Origin: Lachnospiraceae bacterium
GTDB taxonomy: Bacteria > Bacillota > Clostridia > Lachnospirales > Lachnospiraceae
DNA length: 64,000 bases
Assembly: GCA_024685315.1 (NCBI GenBank)
Contig: JAIKVW010000054.1
Coordinates: 62,001 to 126,000 of the forward strand
Reading direction: 5' to 3'
The position numbers and the translations under genes were made by a program. Shown piece by piece: positions 37,380 to 45,904 of the stretch; positions within the stretch are counted from its first letter, which is position 1, and each line of letters opens with the position of its first letter. The notes under the pieces were generated by a model. The model worked only from the letters and a program-made list of their open reading frames with translations, made no database searches and was not told the DNA's origin.

Positions 37380-38884
37380 TGGGTGTGGATTTCATTTATC
37401 CTGAATTTGAAGTAATACGGAACGAATCCCGCTGCATCGCCTGCCGCGTCTGCGAAAGGCAATGCGCCAATGAAGTGCACTTTTTCAGCAGTGAACGCGG
37501 GATAATGATGAGCGACGAGTCGAAATGCGTGAACTGCCAGCGCTGCGTATCCCTGTGCCCTACAAGGGCGCTGAAGATCGTGAAGAGCGACTGCACTCTC
37601 CGCGAGAACGCGAACTGGCAGAACGATACGACCCGGGAAATCTACAAACAGGCCGGTAGCGGCGGCGTGCTGCTCTCCTCCATGGGGAACCCCAAGCCCC
37701 TGCCGGTCTACTGGGACAGGATCCTCATAAACGCCTCCCAGGTCACGAACCCTCCGATCGACCCCCTGCGCGAACCTATGGAAACGCGCGTATTCCTCGG
37801 GAAAAAGCCCGAAAGGATCCGGAGGGACACGGAAGGAAACATTATCTGCGATCTTCCGCCGCAGATCGAACTAGCCATGCCGGTAATGTTCTCGGCAATG
37901 AGCTACGGATCCATCAGCTATAACGCGCACGCTTCCCTGGCAAGGGCGGCAACAGAGCTCGGGATACTTTACAACACCGGAGAGGGCGGGCTTCACGAGG
38001 ATTTCTATCAGTACGGGCCGCACACTATAGTGCAGGTCGCGAGCGGACGTTTCGGTGTACATGAGGATTATCTTGAGGCAGGAGCCGCTATCGAGATAAA
38101 GATGGGACAGGGCGCAAAGCCCGGCATCGGCGGACACCTGCCCGGCGCCAAGATCGTCGGCGACGTTTCAAGGACGAGGATGATACCGGAAGGGTCCGAC
38201 GCCATCTCTCCCGCCCCGCACCATGACATATATTCCATAGAAGACCTTCGGCAGCTCGTATTTTCCTTAAAGGAAGCCACCGAGTATAAAAAGCCTGTTA
38301 TCGTGAAGATCGCTGCGGTACACAACGTCGCCGCCATCGCGAGCGGCATCGCGCGCAGCGGCGCGGACATCATTGCCATCGACGGTTTCCGCGGAGGCAC
38401 GGGAGCAGCTCCCACACGCATACGGGATAACGTCGGAATCCCTATCGAGCTAGCGCTTGCAGCGGTGGACCAGAGGCTGAGGGACGAAGGCATCCGCAAC
38501 AATGTTTCCCTCGTGGTCGGCGGATCTATAAGGAGCGCAGCAGACGTCGTCAAGGCGATCGCTCTCGGCGCCGACGCTTGCTACATAGCTACCGCTGCCG
38601 TACTGGCGCTCGGCTGCCACCTCTGCCGCACCTGCCAGACCGGAAAATGCAACTGGGGCATCGCAACACAGCGCCCCGACCTCGTCAGGCGCCTGAACCC
38701 GGATATTGGAAGCGCGCGCCTTGTAAACCTGATGACTGCATGGCGGCATGAGATCATGGAGCTCATGGGCGGCATGGGGATCAATTCCATAGAAGCCCTT
38801 CGCGGGAACCGTCTCATGCTCCGGGGCGTCGGGCTGAACACCAAAGAACTAGAGATACTTGGCATCTCACATGCGGGGGAATAG
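37379..38884 (+). CDS. Glutamate synthase, ferredoxin-FMN catalytic subunit
   Basis: 501 residues. The N-terminal domain has two 4Fe-4S motifs (CIACRVCERQC at about 20 and CVNCQRCVSLCP at about 50). The FMN-binding synthase domain of GltB follows, with MSYGSISYNAHASLARAA, GEGGLHEDFYQYGPHT, KMGQGAKPGIGGHLPGAKI and DGFRGGTGAAPTRIRDNVG. The CHLCRTCQTGKCNWGIATQ segment would hold the 3Fe-4S site. Condenses 2-oxoglutarate with ammonia and reduces to glutamate. Coupled by a one-base overlap to the GATase gene. Confidence 0.93.
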   Translation: MGVDFIYPEFEVIRNESRCIACRVCERQCANEVHFFSSERGIMMSDESKCVNCQRCVSLCPTRALKIVKSDCTLRENANWQNDTTREIYKQAGSGGVLLSSMGNPKPLPVYWDRILINASQVTNPPIDPLREPMETRVFLGKKPERIRRDTEGNIICDLPPQIELAMPVMFSAMSYGSISYNAHASLARAATELGILYNTGEGGLHEDFYQYGPHTIVQVASGRFGVHEDYLEAGAAIEIKMGQGAKPGIGGHLPGAKIVGDVSRTRMIPEGSDAISPAPHHDIYSIEDLRQLVFSLKEATEYKKPVIVKIAAVHNVAAIASGIARSGADIIAIDGFRGGTGAAPTRIRDNVGIPIELALAAVDQRLRDEGIRNNVSLVVGGSIRSAADVVKAIALGADACYIATAAVLALGCHLCRTCQTGKCNWGIATQRPDLVRRLNPDIGSARLVNLMTAWRHEIMELMGGMGINSIEALRGNRLMLRGVGLNTKELEILGISHAGE

Positions 38885-38888
38885 ACCT

Positions 38889-39329
38889 ATGAAAAGAGTT
38901 TACGTCAATGAAGAATGGTGCCTTGGCTGCCATTTATGCGAATACAACTGCGCCTTCGCGAACTCAGGTTCTTCCGACATGGCCTTCGCCCTCAAGGGCA
39001 GGCCGATCTACCCGAGGATCCACGTCGAAAGCAGCGAAAAGATCTCCTATGCAGTTTCATGCAGGCACTGCGAAGACCCGGTATGCGTCAAAAGCTGCAT
39101 TGCCGGGGCTCTCTCAAAAGATGACGGCGTCATCCGGATCGACAAGAACAAATGCGTTGGTTGCTTTACCTGCGTCCTCGTCTGTCCCTACGGAGCGCTC
39201 TCGCCGAATGAAAACGGCGTGATGCAGAAATGCGAACTTTGCCTGCAGAATGCCTGCGGCGAGCCTGCCTGCGTTAAAGGCTGCCCCAACAGGGCGATCG
39301 TCTATGAGGAGCGTGATGAGGCTGTATGA
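38889..39329 (+). CDS. 4Fe-4S ferredoxin-type electron-transfer subunit
   Basis: 146 residues with cysteine motifs for about four 4Fe-4S clusters: CLGCHLCEYNC, CRHCEDPVCVKSC, CVGCFTCVLVCP, and CELCLQNACGEPACVKGCP. Resembles HycB/CooF-type ferredoxins. Its place between the FMN subunit and a flavoprotein (4-nt overlap) implies it passes electrons from NAD(P)H or ferredoxin to glutamate synthase. Start at ATG 38889. Confidence 0.9.
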   Translation: MKRVYVNEEWCLGCHLCEYNCAFANSGSSDMAFALKGRPIYPRIHVESSEKISYAVSCRHCEDPVCVKSCIAGALSKDDGVIRIDKNKCVGCFTCVLVCPYGALSPNENGVMQKCELCLQNACGEPACVKGCPNRAIVYEERDEAV

Positions 39330-40558
39330 AACAATATCTGATCATCGGAAACGGGGTGGCCGCTGCCGGCTGCATCGAAGGAATCCGCAGCGTTGATACA
39401 GAAAACGCTATAACTGTCATCTCGGAAGAGAAACATGAAGTGTACTGCAGACCGCTTATCTCCTACTATCTCGAGGGAAAAACGGATCTTGCCCGCATGC
39501 AGTACCGCGGGACTGATTTTTATGAAAAAAACGGATGCAGTGTCATTTACGGACACAGGGCAGTCCGCATCCTTACGGACCCCCGGGAGGTTGAGCTTGA
39601 TGACGGCCGAAAGCTCCCCTATACGGATATCTGCATCGCGGCCGGGTCCTCACCTTTTGTACCGCCGTTTGAAGGACTCGATACCGTAAAAGAAAAATAT
39701 TCCTTTATGACTCTTGACGACGCCCTCTCGCTGGAACAGGGCATCAATGAGCAGAGCAGCGTGCTGATCGTCGGGGCAGGGCTTATCGGCCTCAAATGCG
39801 CCGAGGGCATAGCTGACCGGGTGGCTGAAGTTACCGTATGCGACCTCGCGGACCGCGTTCTTTCCAGCATTCTTGACACCGAGTGCGCCGCCCTCATGCA
39901 GAAGAATCTGGAAGCACACGGAATACGGTTCTGCCTGGGCGACAGCGCCGCGCGCTTCGAGGGAAACACGGCTTACATGAAGAGCGGAGCAGAAATTGAT
40001 TTCGACGTCCTCGTGCTCGCAGTCGGCGTGCGGCCCAACACTTCCCTCATGAAGGATATCGGCGGGGAAGTCGACCGCGGCATCGTCGTTGACGAACACA
40101 TGCAGACCTCCGCCGCAAATATTTACGCCGCCGGAGACTGCGCGCAGGGAACGGACATCTCTACCGGCCAGAAGCGCATCCTCGCGATCCTGCCGAACGC
40201 TTACATGCAGGGACACACCGCAGGGGTCAACATGGCCGGCGGAAACGAGGTCTTCGACAAAGCGATCCCAATGAACTCCATCGGTTTCTTCGGGGTGCAC
40301 GCAATGACCGCCGGCGCCTACGATGGCGAAATGTACGAGGAAAAGACAGAAAACTCCATAAAGCGTCTCTTCACAAAAGACGATCTGCTGAAAGGATTTA
40401 TCCTGGTAGGCTGCAGCGAACGCGCGGGAATCTATACCTCCATGATCAGGGAGAAGACCCCTCTCTCCTCCGTCAATTTCGAGGAGCTCAGAAAAACCGC
40501 CTCGACAACCGCCTTTTCTCCCGAAATCCGTAGAAAAAAGTTTGGAGGTGTGGTATAA
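39326..40558 (+). CDS. NAD(P)/FAD-dependent oxidoreductase
   Basis: 410 residues. FAD Rossmann motif near the N-terminus (IIGNGVAAAGCIEGIRSV), NAD(P) motif VLIVGAGLIGLKCAEGIAD near 150, and a late FAD motif IYAAGDCAQG. Pyridine nucleotide-disulphide/NirB-like family without a redox-active CXXXXC. Probably the NAD(P)H-oxidising partner of the split glutamate synthase, in place of GltD. It overlaps the ferredoxin gene by 4 nt. Confidence 0.9.
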   Translation: MKQYLIIGNGVAAAGCIEGIRSVDTENAITVISEEKHEVYCRPLISYYLEGKTDLARMQYRGTDFYEKNGCSVIYGHRAVRILTDPREVELDDGRKLPYTDICIAAGSSPFVPPFEGLDTVKEKYSFMTLDDALSLEQGINEQSSVLIVGAGLIGLKCAEGIADRVAEVTVCDLADRVLSSILDTECAALMQKNLEAHGIRFCLGDSAARFEGNTAYMKSGAEIDFDVLVLAVGVRPNTSLMKDIGGEVDRGIVVDEHMQTSAANIYAAGDCAQGTDISTGQKRILAILPNAYMQGHTAGVNMAGGNEVFDKAIPMNSIGFFGVHAMTAGAYDGEMYEEKTENSIKRLFTKDDLLKGFILVGCSERAGIYTSMIREKTPLSSVNFEELRKTASTTAFSPEIRRKKFGGVV

Positions 40559-40559
40559 A

Positions 40560-41282
40560 ATGATGATAATTAATGCAAAAGGCATGGACCACAGACTCAT
40601 TAACGAAACAATAAGAAATTCCTGCGGCCCGTGCACCATTGATTCGTGCTGCGGCCAGCGCTTCATAGCTGCCGGAATGGCAGATAAAGACATCACTATC
40701 CGCGGTGTCCCCGGGAACGCCCTTGGGGCCTACCTGAACGGCGGAACGCTCACCGTGACCGGGAACGCCCAGGACGCCGTAGGCGACACCATGAATGACG
40801 GCACGATCGTCATCCACGGAAATATCGGCGATGCCGCAGGCTATGCCATGCGCGGCGGAAGGATCTTCGTAAGAGGCAACGCCGGATACCGTGCCGGCAT
40901 ACACATGAAAGCTTACCGGGACAAAGTCCCTCTCATGGTGATCGGCGGCAGGGCCGGAAGCTTCCTTGGAGAGTACCAGGCCGGCGGAATCATCATCGTT
41001 TTAAACCTTGAGTCCCCGCAGGAAAAGTGCGTCGGCTTCTTCCCCTGCACCGGAATGCATGGCGGCAAGATGTTCCTCAGGTCAGCCGGCAAAGACGTGG
41101 CCTTCCCGGAACAGGTGACGGCCCGCCCCGCATCCGCAGAGGATCTGGAAGAGCTCCGGTCATATTTAACTGACTACTGCGGTCTCTTCGGACTGGACAC
41201 AGAAGACATCCTCTCGTCCGATTTCACCGTCGTGACCCCGGACAGCAGGAACCCTTACAGGCAAATGTACGTGGCTAATTAA
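40560..41282 (+). CDS. Glutamate synthase, split GXGXG (GltB3-type) subunit
   Basis: 240 residues from ATG 40560, with GGAGGT upstream. Beta-helix with repeated G-X-X-G-X-X-X-G turns (GNALGAYLNGGTLTVTGNAQ, GDAAGYAMRGGRIFVRGNAG). Corresponds to the C-terminal domain of GltB, which has a structural role linking the glutaminase and FMN domains. This completes the split glutamate synthase. Confidence 0.9.
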   Translation: MMIINAKGMDHRLINETIRNSCGPCTIDSCCGQRFIAAGMADKDITIRGVPGNALGAYLNGGTLTVTGNAQDAVGDTMNDGTIVIHGNIGDAAGYAMRGGRIFVRGNAGYRAGIHMKAYRDKVPLMVIGGRAGSFLGEYQAGGIIIVLNLESPQEKCVGFFPCTGMHGGKMFLRSAGKDVAFPEQVTARPASAEDLEELRSYLTDYCGLFGLDTEDILSSDFTVVTPDSRNPYRQMYVAN

Positions 41283-41299
41283 AAACCCAGGAGGTAAGT

Positions 41300-42526
41300 A
41301 TGAATTATTCAAAGGATGAGGTCCTAGCGTACACACAGGAAGAAGACGTCAAATTCATACGTCTGACCTTTTGTGATGTTTTCGGTAAACAGAAAAATGT
41401 TGCCATCATGCCGGATGAACTGCCTCGGGCCTTTGAATACGGCATTTCATTTGACTCCTCTGCGATCAGCGGCTTCGGGGACGAAGTTCACAGCGACCTG
41501 CTGCTGCATCCGGAACCCGGGACCCTCATGCCCTTCCCCTGGAGGCCGGAACACGGCAGGGTCGTCCAGATGTTCTCAAACATCACCCGCCCGGACGGAA
41601 CGCCCTTCCCCTGCGACACCCGCAGCCTGTTAAAAAGGGCTGTCTCGGATGCCAGCAAGGCCGGGCTTGAATTCACCTTCGGCGCGGAGGAGGAATTCTA
41701 TCTTTTCAACCTTGACGAAAAAGGCCGGCCCACGCTGACCCCCTGCGATAATGCAGGCTATATGGACATTGCTCCCGAAGACCGCGGGGAAAACGTCCGC
41801 CGCGAGATCTGCCTTACCCTGGAGCAGATGGGTATCCGCCCTGAGAGCTCCCATCATGAAGAAGGTCCCGGCCAGAACGAGATCGACTTCCGCTACGCCG
41901 ATGCCATGACCGTCGCGGACAATGCCATGACATTCCAGCGCGTGGTCAAGACTGTTGCCCACAGGAACGGCCTGGCCGCAGACTTCTCTCCGAAGCCGCT
42001 TGAAGGCGCTCCGGGCAACGGATTACATGTCAATATGTCCGTGCGCCCTTTCGATAACGGCGAGGCTTTTTCCGGAATGATCGCCGGGATCCTGAAAAAC
42101 ATCGAGGCCATGACGGCATTCCTGAATCCGACCGAAAATTCATACAAACGCCTTGGTAATCACAAAGCTCCACGGTACATTTCGTGGTCGCACGAAAACC
42201 GTTCGCAGCTCATCCGCGTTCCGGCGGCATCAGGTGAATACCGCCGCGCGGAGCTTCGCTCCCCGGATCCTTTGGCCAACCCCTACCTCGCCTTCGCGCT
42301 CCTGATCTACGCAGGGATCGACGGCATTACAAATAAACTGCCCCTGTGCGGGCCCTCAGATATCAATCTGTATACGGCTGGCCCCGAAGTGCTCGCGTCC
42401 TGCAAAAAGCTTCCGGAAACTCTTTCGGAAGCCTGCGCTGCCGCGTCCTCAAGCGATTTTATCAAAGCGCACATTCCCCCCGAGATCCTGTCGATATACT
42501 GCAGAAAAAAAGAATTATTGCGTTAA
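41300..42526 (+). CDS. glnA: Glutamine synthetase type I (short form)
   Basis: 408 residues. Blocks include FIRLTFCDVFGKQKNVAIMP (beta-grasp start), FGAEEEFYLF, EGPGQNEIDFRYADAM, GAPGNGLHVNMSV and ENRSQLIRVPAASGEYRRAE. No adenylylation-type C-terminal tyrosine loop is apparent. It is somewhat shorter than standard GSI (about 440-470), and is found in this form in clostridial glutamate synthase operons. AGGAGG precedes the ATG. It gives the plus unit a complete GS-GOGAT cycle. Some GSI-like relatives use other amines, but the context favours ammonia assimilation. Confidence 0.9.
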   Translation: MNYSKDEVLAYTQEEDVKFIRLTFCDVFGKQKNVAIMPDELPRAFEYGISFDSSAISGFGDEVHSDLLLHPEPGTLMPFPWRPEHGRVVQMFSNITRPDGTPFPCDTRSLLKRAVSDASKAGLEFTFGAEEEFYLFNLDEKGRPTLTPCDNAGYMDIAPEDRGENVRREICLTLEQMGIRPESSHHEEGPGQNEIDFRYADAMTVADNAMTFQRVVKTVAHRNGLAADFSPKPLEGAPGNGLHVNMSVRPFDNGEAFSGMIAGILKNIEAMTAFLNPTENSYKRLGNHKAPRYISWSHENRSQLIRVPAASGEYRRAELRSPDPLANPYLAFALLIYAGIDGITNKLPLCGPSDINLYTAGPEVLASCKKLPETLSEACAAASSSDFIKAHIPPEILSIYCRKKELLR

Positions 42527-42593
42527 ATTAGAACTTTTGCAGAATACCTGCTGAACCGAAACTGAACTGATATAGCAGAGAAAGGGATTCCGT

Positions 42594-43178
42594 ATGAGCC
42601 TGAAGGAGCGGTGTTATAGCGTTCTTGTCGTTTCTGCGGCGGAAAAACTGAATAATGCTCTGTCCGGCATCCTGCCGAGGTCCCACTACCAGCCTGTCAG
42701 GGTCGTTTCTAGTGTCAGCGAGGGAAAGCGCGTCTGGAGCGAGCGGAGCTACGATTTCGTCATAATTAATTCTCCGCTGCCTGACGACGCAGGGATAAGA
42801 TTTGCCGTTGACATCGGAAACTCCCAGGGGACCGTAGTGCTGCTCTGCGTCCGTGCGGAGCTCCACGACGACATCCGCAGCAAAGTCGAGGAACACGGCG
42901 TCTTCACTCTCTCAAAGCCTCTCTCCCGCCAGGCCGTCACCCTGGCTCTCGAGTGGATGGCAGCCACGAGGGAACGCCTGAGAAAACTGGAGAAAAAGAC
43001 CCTTTCTGTCGAAGAAAAAATGGCAGAGATCCGCATCGTCAACCGTGCGAAATGGCTGCTCATCTCGGAACTCAAGATGGACGAGCCGCAGGCGCACCGC
43101 TACATCGAAAAGCAGGCGATGAACCGATGTGTCACAAAGCGGGAGATCGCGGAAGAGATAATCACGACATACTCGTGA
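42594..43178 (+). CDS. ANTAR-domain antiterminator with pseudo-receiver
   Basis: 194 residues. The N-terminal receiver-like fold lacks key acids: the usual VLIVDDE is VLVVSAAE, and the phospho-acceptor Asp is Asn in VIINSPLP. A coiled coil follows (about 120-140), then a C-terminal ANTAR domain (KWLLISELKMDEPQAHRYIE, MNRCVTKREIAEEII). ANTAR proteins bind paired RNA hairpins and prevent termination. It ends the glutamate synthase operon, whose leader and the divergent glnN leader both carry terminators, so self- and cross-control are likely. Loss of the acceptor Asp suggests a signal other than phosphorylation. Confidence 0.9.
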   Translation: MSLKERCYSVLVVSAAEKLNNALSGILPRSHYQPVRVVSSVSEGKRVWSERSYDFVIINSPLPDDAGIRFAVDIGNSQGTVVLLCVRAELHDDIRSKVEEHGVFTLSKPLSRQAVTLALEWMAATRERLRKLEKKTLSVEEKMAEIRIVNRAKWLLISELKMDEPQAHRYIEKQAMNRCVTKREIAEEIITTYS

Positions 43179-43205
43179 TAAACACAAGACGATGCTTTAA
43201 TGACT

Positions 43206-43300
43206 GCATGACCGAACAATCCATGAAACATGGTGGTGCCAGCCACCAACAAAACAGCGCTCCGGCATACCCCTAAAAGGGTCTGCCGGAGCGCTTATCT
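43206..43300. repeat. Interspersed repeat copy B with strong hairpin
   Basis: Same core CACCAACAAAACAG (43244-43257) as copy A. Perfect 12-bp stem AGCGCTCCGGCA (43256-43267) / TGCCGGAGCGCT (43284-43295). On the minus strand TGTTTTG follows, so it can terminate the GH25 gene; it also lies just after the ANTAR gene on the plus strand. Confidence 0.7.
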
Positions 43301-43327
43301 GCCTCAATAATCATAATAAACAAATTT

Positions 43328-45235
43328 CTAGAAATTCTGGTCGTACCTGTACAGGAAGGTGACCGTCTGGCGCCTCAGGCAGCTCCCGGCCGGCTTGAAG
43401 GTGCCGTCGGAGTAGCCCTCGATGATCCCGTTCTCATAACCCCAGAGGACCGCGTCATAATAGTAGGTCCCCTCCTTCACGTCGCTGAAGGGATTGGAAC
43501 ACGAGTATGAGGTCGAAACGCCTTTGTAAGCCGCGTACCTGTACAGCATTGTGATCGCCTGGCTCCTCGTACAGTTGCCCGCCGGCTTGAAGGTGCCGTC
43601 GGAGTAGCCCTCGATGATGCCCTGCTCGACCCCCCAGAGCACCGCTTTATAATAATAAGCCCCGGAAGCAACGTCGCTGTATACGCTCTTGGTACCTGAA
43701 GGTGCGGGCGAGCCCGCCATCCTCCACAGGAAGGTTATCATCTGCGCGCGGGTGCATTGATTCGCGGGCTTAAAATAGGTCTGGTCATCGTAGCCATAAA
43801 TGATCCCGTTATTCGTTCCCCAGTAGACCGACTTGTACCAGTATTTAGAGGTCGCGGTGACGTCCTTGTATAGGACCTGTATCTGGCACTTCGCAGTGTA
43901 GCCTGTCGTGCTCGCGGTGATGGTCACGAGACCGGCTTTCTTTCCGGTCATAAGGCCATTGCTGGAGACAGTCGCAATACTGGTGTCCGAACTTTTCCAT
44001 GTAAGCGTTCCGGACCCGGAATAATTTGTAACCACCCTCCTGGTGTTACCCGGAAGCAGTGTGGCGCCCTTCACCGATGATGAATTGGCCTTCACAGCCG
44101 GCATGTAGCCATACTGAAGATCCAGATCCACGTCCCAATCAGTAGAAATTCCGTTCACTGCGCCGCAGGAAGTGAACTGCCAGAAATAATAGCTTCCTGT
44201 GTAGGCGGTCGTCCAGCCTGAGATTTCGCTGAAGCTCTCAGCCTGAGTGTCCCTGGTCCCGTTCCCGTCGGTATCCTTGACATACCAGTACTGGGCCACC
44301 CATGTTCCGTACTTGGACAGATCGCTGATATTCCAGCATGTAGAATCAGAAAGGTGCGAGCTGCTGCCGTACATCATTCCTTCATAGCCCTGGGTCTCGA
44401 CGTAGCTGAGGAAGGCCTTCGCGTAGCTGGTCCTCTCCGCGGCTGTCTTGCCGTAGGTACGGCTTGATGAAGAAAGGTAACCCTCGTAGTCAAATACTAT
44501 CGGATAGGTGATATCGTAATCTTTGATCAGGCTGATCGTGTATTTTGCTTCCTCGACTGCCTCGGCCGTGGAGGTCGCCTGCGAGAAGAAATAAACTCCG
44601 ACCTTGATCCCTGCCGCAAGGGCTCCGGAAATATTTGCCTCATAATTGCTGTCGGTATCAAGCTTTCCGCTCTGCATGTAGCGGAGCCCTACGCGGATGA
44701 ACGCAAATGTGACCCCGGCTTTTTTGACCTTGGCCCAGTCTATATCGCCCTGCCACTCCGAGACGTCGATCCCGTAGCCGGTAACTGTGAGCGAACTTGA
44801 AGAAGAGGTAGAATTAGTGCTGCTTACTGCCTGTACCGCATTTGCCAGATCGTCATAATCAAGCGCAGAGAGCTTGGAGTTATCGGCCTGAGCCTCGGCT
44901 GCACGAAGGCTGCGGATGTAGTATTCCGGATCCACTTCGGTCTCGGGCTCTGTCTCGATTTCGGTCACCGCCTCGGTCTCGAGGACAGTCTCAACCTCGG
45001 TTTCCACCTCAGTTTCAACCTCAGTCTCCACCTCAGTATCAACCTCCGTCTCTGCCTCGGTCTCCAGAACCGTTTCGATCTCGGTCTCCGTTTCGACCCC
45101 GGTCTCTACCTCAGTCTCGGCCTCGGTCTCTATTGCAGCAGTACTCTCCTGCGCCGTCTCCTCCTCCGCCCTGGCCGGCGCTGCAATCCCGAAAATCATG
45201 ACCGCCGCAAGCAGGGCCGATATCACTCTCTTCAT
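43328..45235 (-). CDS. GH25 lysozyme-like wall hydrolase with SLH domains
   Basis: 635 residues. Signal peptide MKRVISALLAAVMIFGIAAPARA. Then an extreme Glu/Thr/Val-rich repeat (about 24-105, dominated by ETEVETE). A GH25 muramidase domain follows (about 155-355: GYGIDVSEWQGDIDWAKVKK, catalytic-type IVFDYEG, DWDVDLDLQY). A Big_2-like Ig domain (about 365-435) and three C-terminal SLH repeats (each WG...IIEGY.D.TFKPA..CTRAQ-like) complete it. It should be exported, bound to secondary cell-wall polymer by SLH and cleave peptidoglycan. ATG 45235 has AGGAG 8 nt upstream. Confidence 0.93.
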   Translation of the reverse strand: MKRVISALLAAVMIFGIAAPARAEEETAQESTAAIETEAETEVETGVETETEIETVLETEAETEVDTEVETEVETEVETEVETVLETEAVTEIETEPETEVDPEYYIRSLRAAEAQADNSKLSALDYDDLANAVQAVSSTNSTSSSSSLTVTGYGIDVSEWQGDIDWAKVKKAGVTFAFIRVGLRYMQSGKLDTDSNYEANISGALAAGIKVGVYFFSQATSTAEAVEEAKYTISLIKDYDITYPIVFDYEGYLSSSSRTYGKTAAERTSYAKAFLSYVETQGYEGMMYGSSSHLSDSTCWNISDLSKYGTWVAQYWYVKDTDGNGTRDTQAESFSEISGWTTAYTGSYYFWQFTSCGAVNGISTDWDVDLDLQYGYMPAVKANSSSVKGATLLPGNTRRVVTNYSGSGTLTWKSSDTSIATVSSNGLMTGKKAGLVTITASTTGYTAKCQIQVLYKDVTATSKYWYKSVYWGTNNGIIYGYDDQTYFKPANQCTRAQMITFLWRMAGSPAPSGTKSVYSDVASGAYYYKAVLWGVEQGIIEGYSDGTFKPAGNCTRSQAITMLYRYAAYKGVSTSYSCSNPFSDVKEGTYYYDAVLWGYENGIIEGYSDGTFKPAGSCLRRQTVTFLYRYDQNF

Positions 45236-45399
45236 AAAAACACTCCTAAAAAATACGGCTGAAAGCAAAAAAACAAAACCTGTACAGTTTATAGCCTAAT
45301 TTGTGTATTTTTTATTATATAATTATTACAAAAATATTGCAAGAAGTATTTTTCAGACGGGTCACACCGCGCCGGAAAAGCAAAAAATGTAAAAACCTC

Positions 45400-45428
45400 T
45401 TGACATTACACGGCACCGCCGCTATGAT
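45400..45428 (+). promoter_or_regulatory. Promoter of the small membrane protein/XRE pair
   Basis: TTGACA (45400-45405), 17-nt spacer, TATGAT (45423-45428), directly upstream of a 22-bp palindrome. Confidence 0.85.
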
Positions 45429-45431
45429 ATT

Positions 45432-45453
45432 AATGTAAAAACATTTTTACATT
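45432..45453. promoter_or_regulatory. Perfect 22-bp palindrome, probable operator
   Basis: AATGTAAAAA-CA-TTTTTACATT just after the -10 box. A half-site AATGTAAAAA also occurs near 45387. Likely bound by the XRE regulator encoded two genes on. Confidence 0.8.
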
Positions 45454-45467
45454 TGCGAGGTGCATTC

Positions 45468-45707
45468 ATGAATAAGATATTACCCAAAGCCGACGAGATG
45501 GAAATGTCCATTAACTACAAGTCCGCCCGGAACGCCTACGCGTTCCTTGTGCTGGCGCTTGCGGTCTACTGCCTTGTATACACTCTGAAAACCGGGGAGC
45601 TGCCCTTCGTATTCCTGCCGTTCGCGGTTTCCGGCGTGATCTTCTGGGGAACGAAGCTGATAGAGACCAGACATCTTACAGCCGCAGGTGATCCTGATGA
45701 AGAATAA
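45468..45707 (+). CDS. Small membrane protein (DUF6442-like)
   Basis: 79 residues. Two hydrophobic segments (AYAFLVLALAVYCLVYTL; FVFLPFAVSGVIFWGTKLIE) separated by a short turn. No enzymatic motif. ATG 45468 has GCGAGGTG upstream. It overlaps the following XRE regulator by 11 nt; such pairs of a small two-helix protein with a Cro-like regulator recur in Firmicutes. Function unknown. Confidence 0.75.
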   Translation: MNKILPKADEMEMSINYKSARNAYAFLVLALAVYCLVYTLKTGELPFVFLPFAVSGVIFWGTKLIETRHLTAAGDPDEE

Positions 45708-45888
45708 TATCCGAACCCTCCGGAAAAGCAGGAACCTCCGTCAGGAAGACCTGGCAGAGATCCTGGGAGTGACCCGGCAGACTGTCATCGCAATTGAGAA
45801 CAATAAATACGATCCGACGCTGGAGCTGGCCATGAAGATATCGGAATATTTTGAAGTCACCGTAAACGATATTTTTCAGCTCAGATAG
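45697..45888 (+). CDS. XRE/Cro-type transcriptional regulator
   Basis: 63 residues, a bare helix-turn-helix domain: RTLRKSRNLRQEDLAEILGV (recognition region continues TRQTVIAIENNKYDPTLELA). Similar to the short YozG/Cro-like regulators. The likely target is the palindrome at 45432-45453, giving autoregulation of the pair. Start at ATG 45697, with AGGTGAT upstream. Confidence 0.88.
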   Translation: MKNNIRTLRKSRNLRQEDLAEILGVTRQTVIAIENNKYDPTLELAMKISEYFEVTVNDIFQLR

Positions 45889-45904
45889 CTTTGACGGGGG
45901 AATC

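Noticed and set aside
43328-45235. Phage endolysin
   Set aside because: The GH25 protein has a signal peptide and SLH domains, and there are no phage genes nearby, so it is a host wall enzyme.
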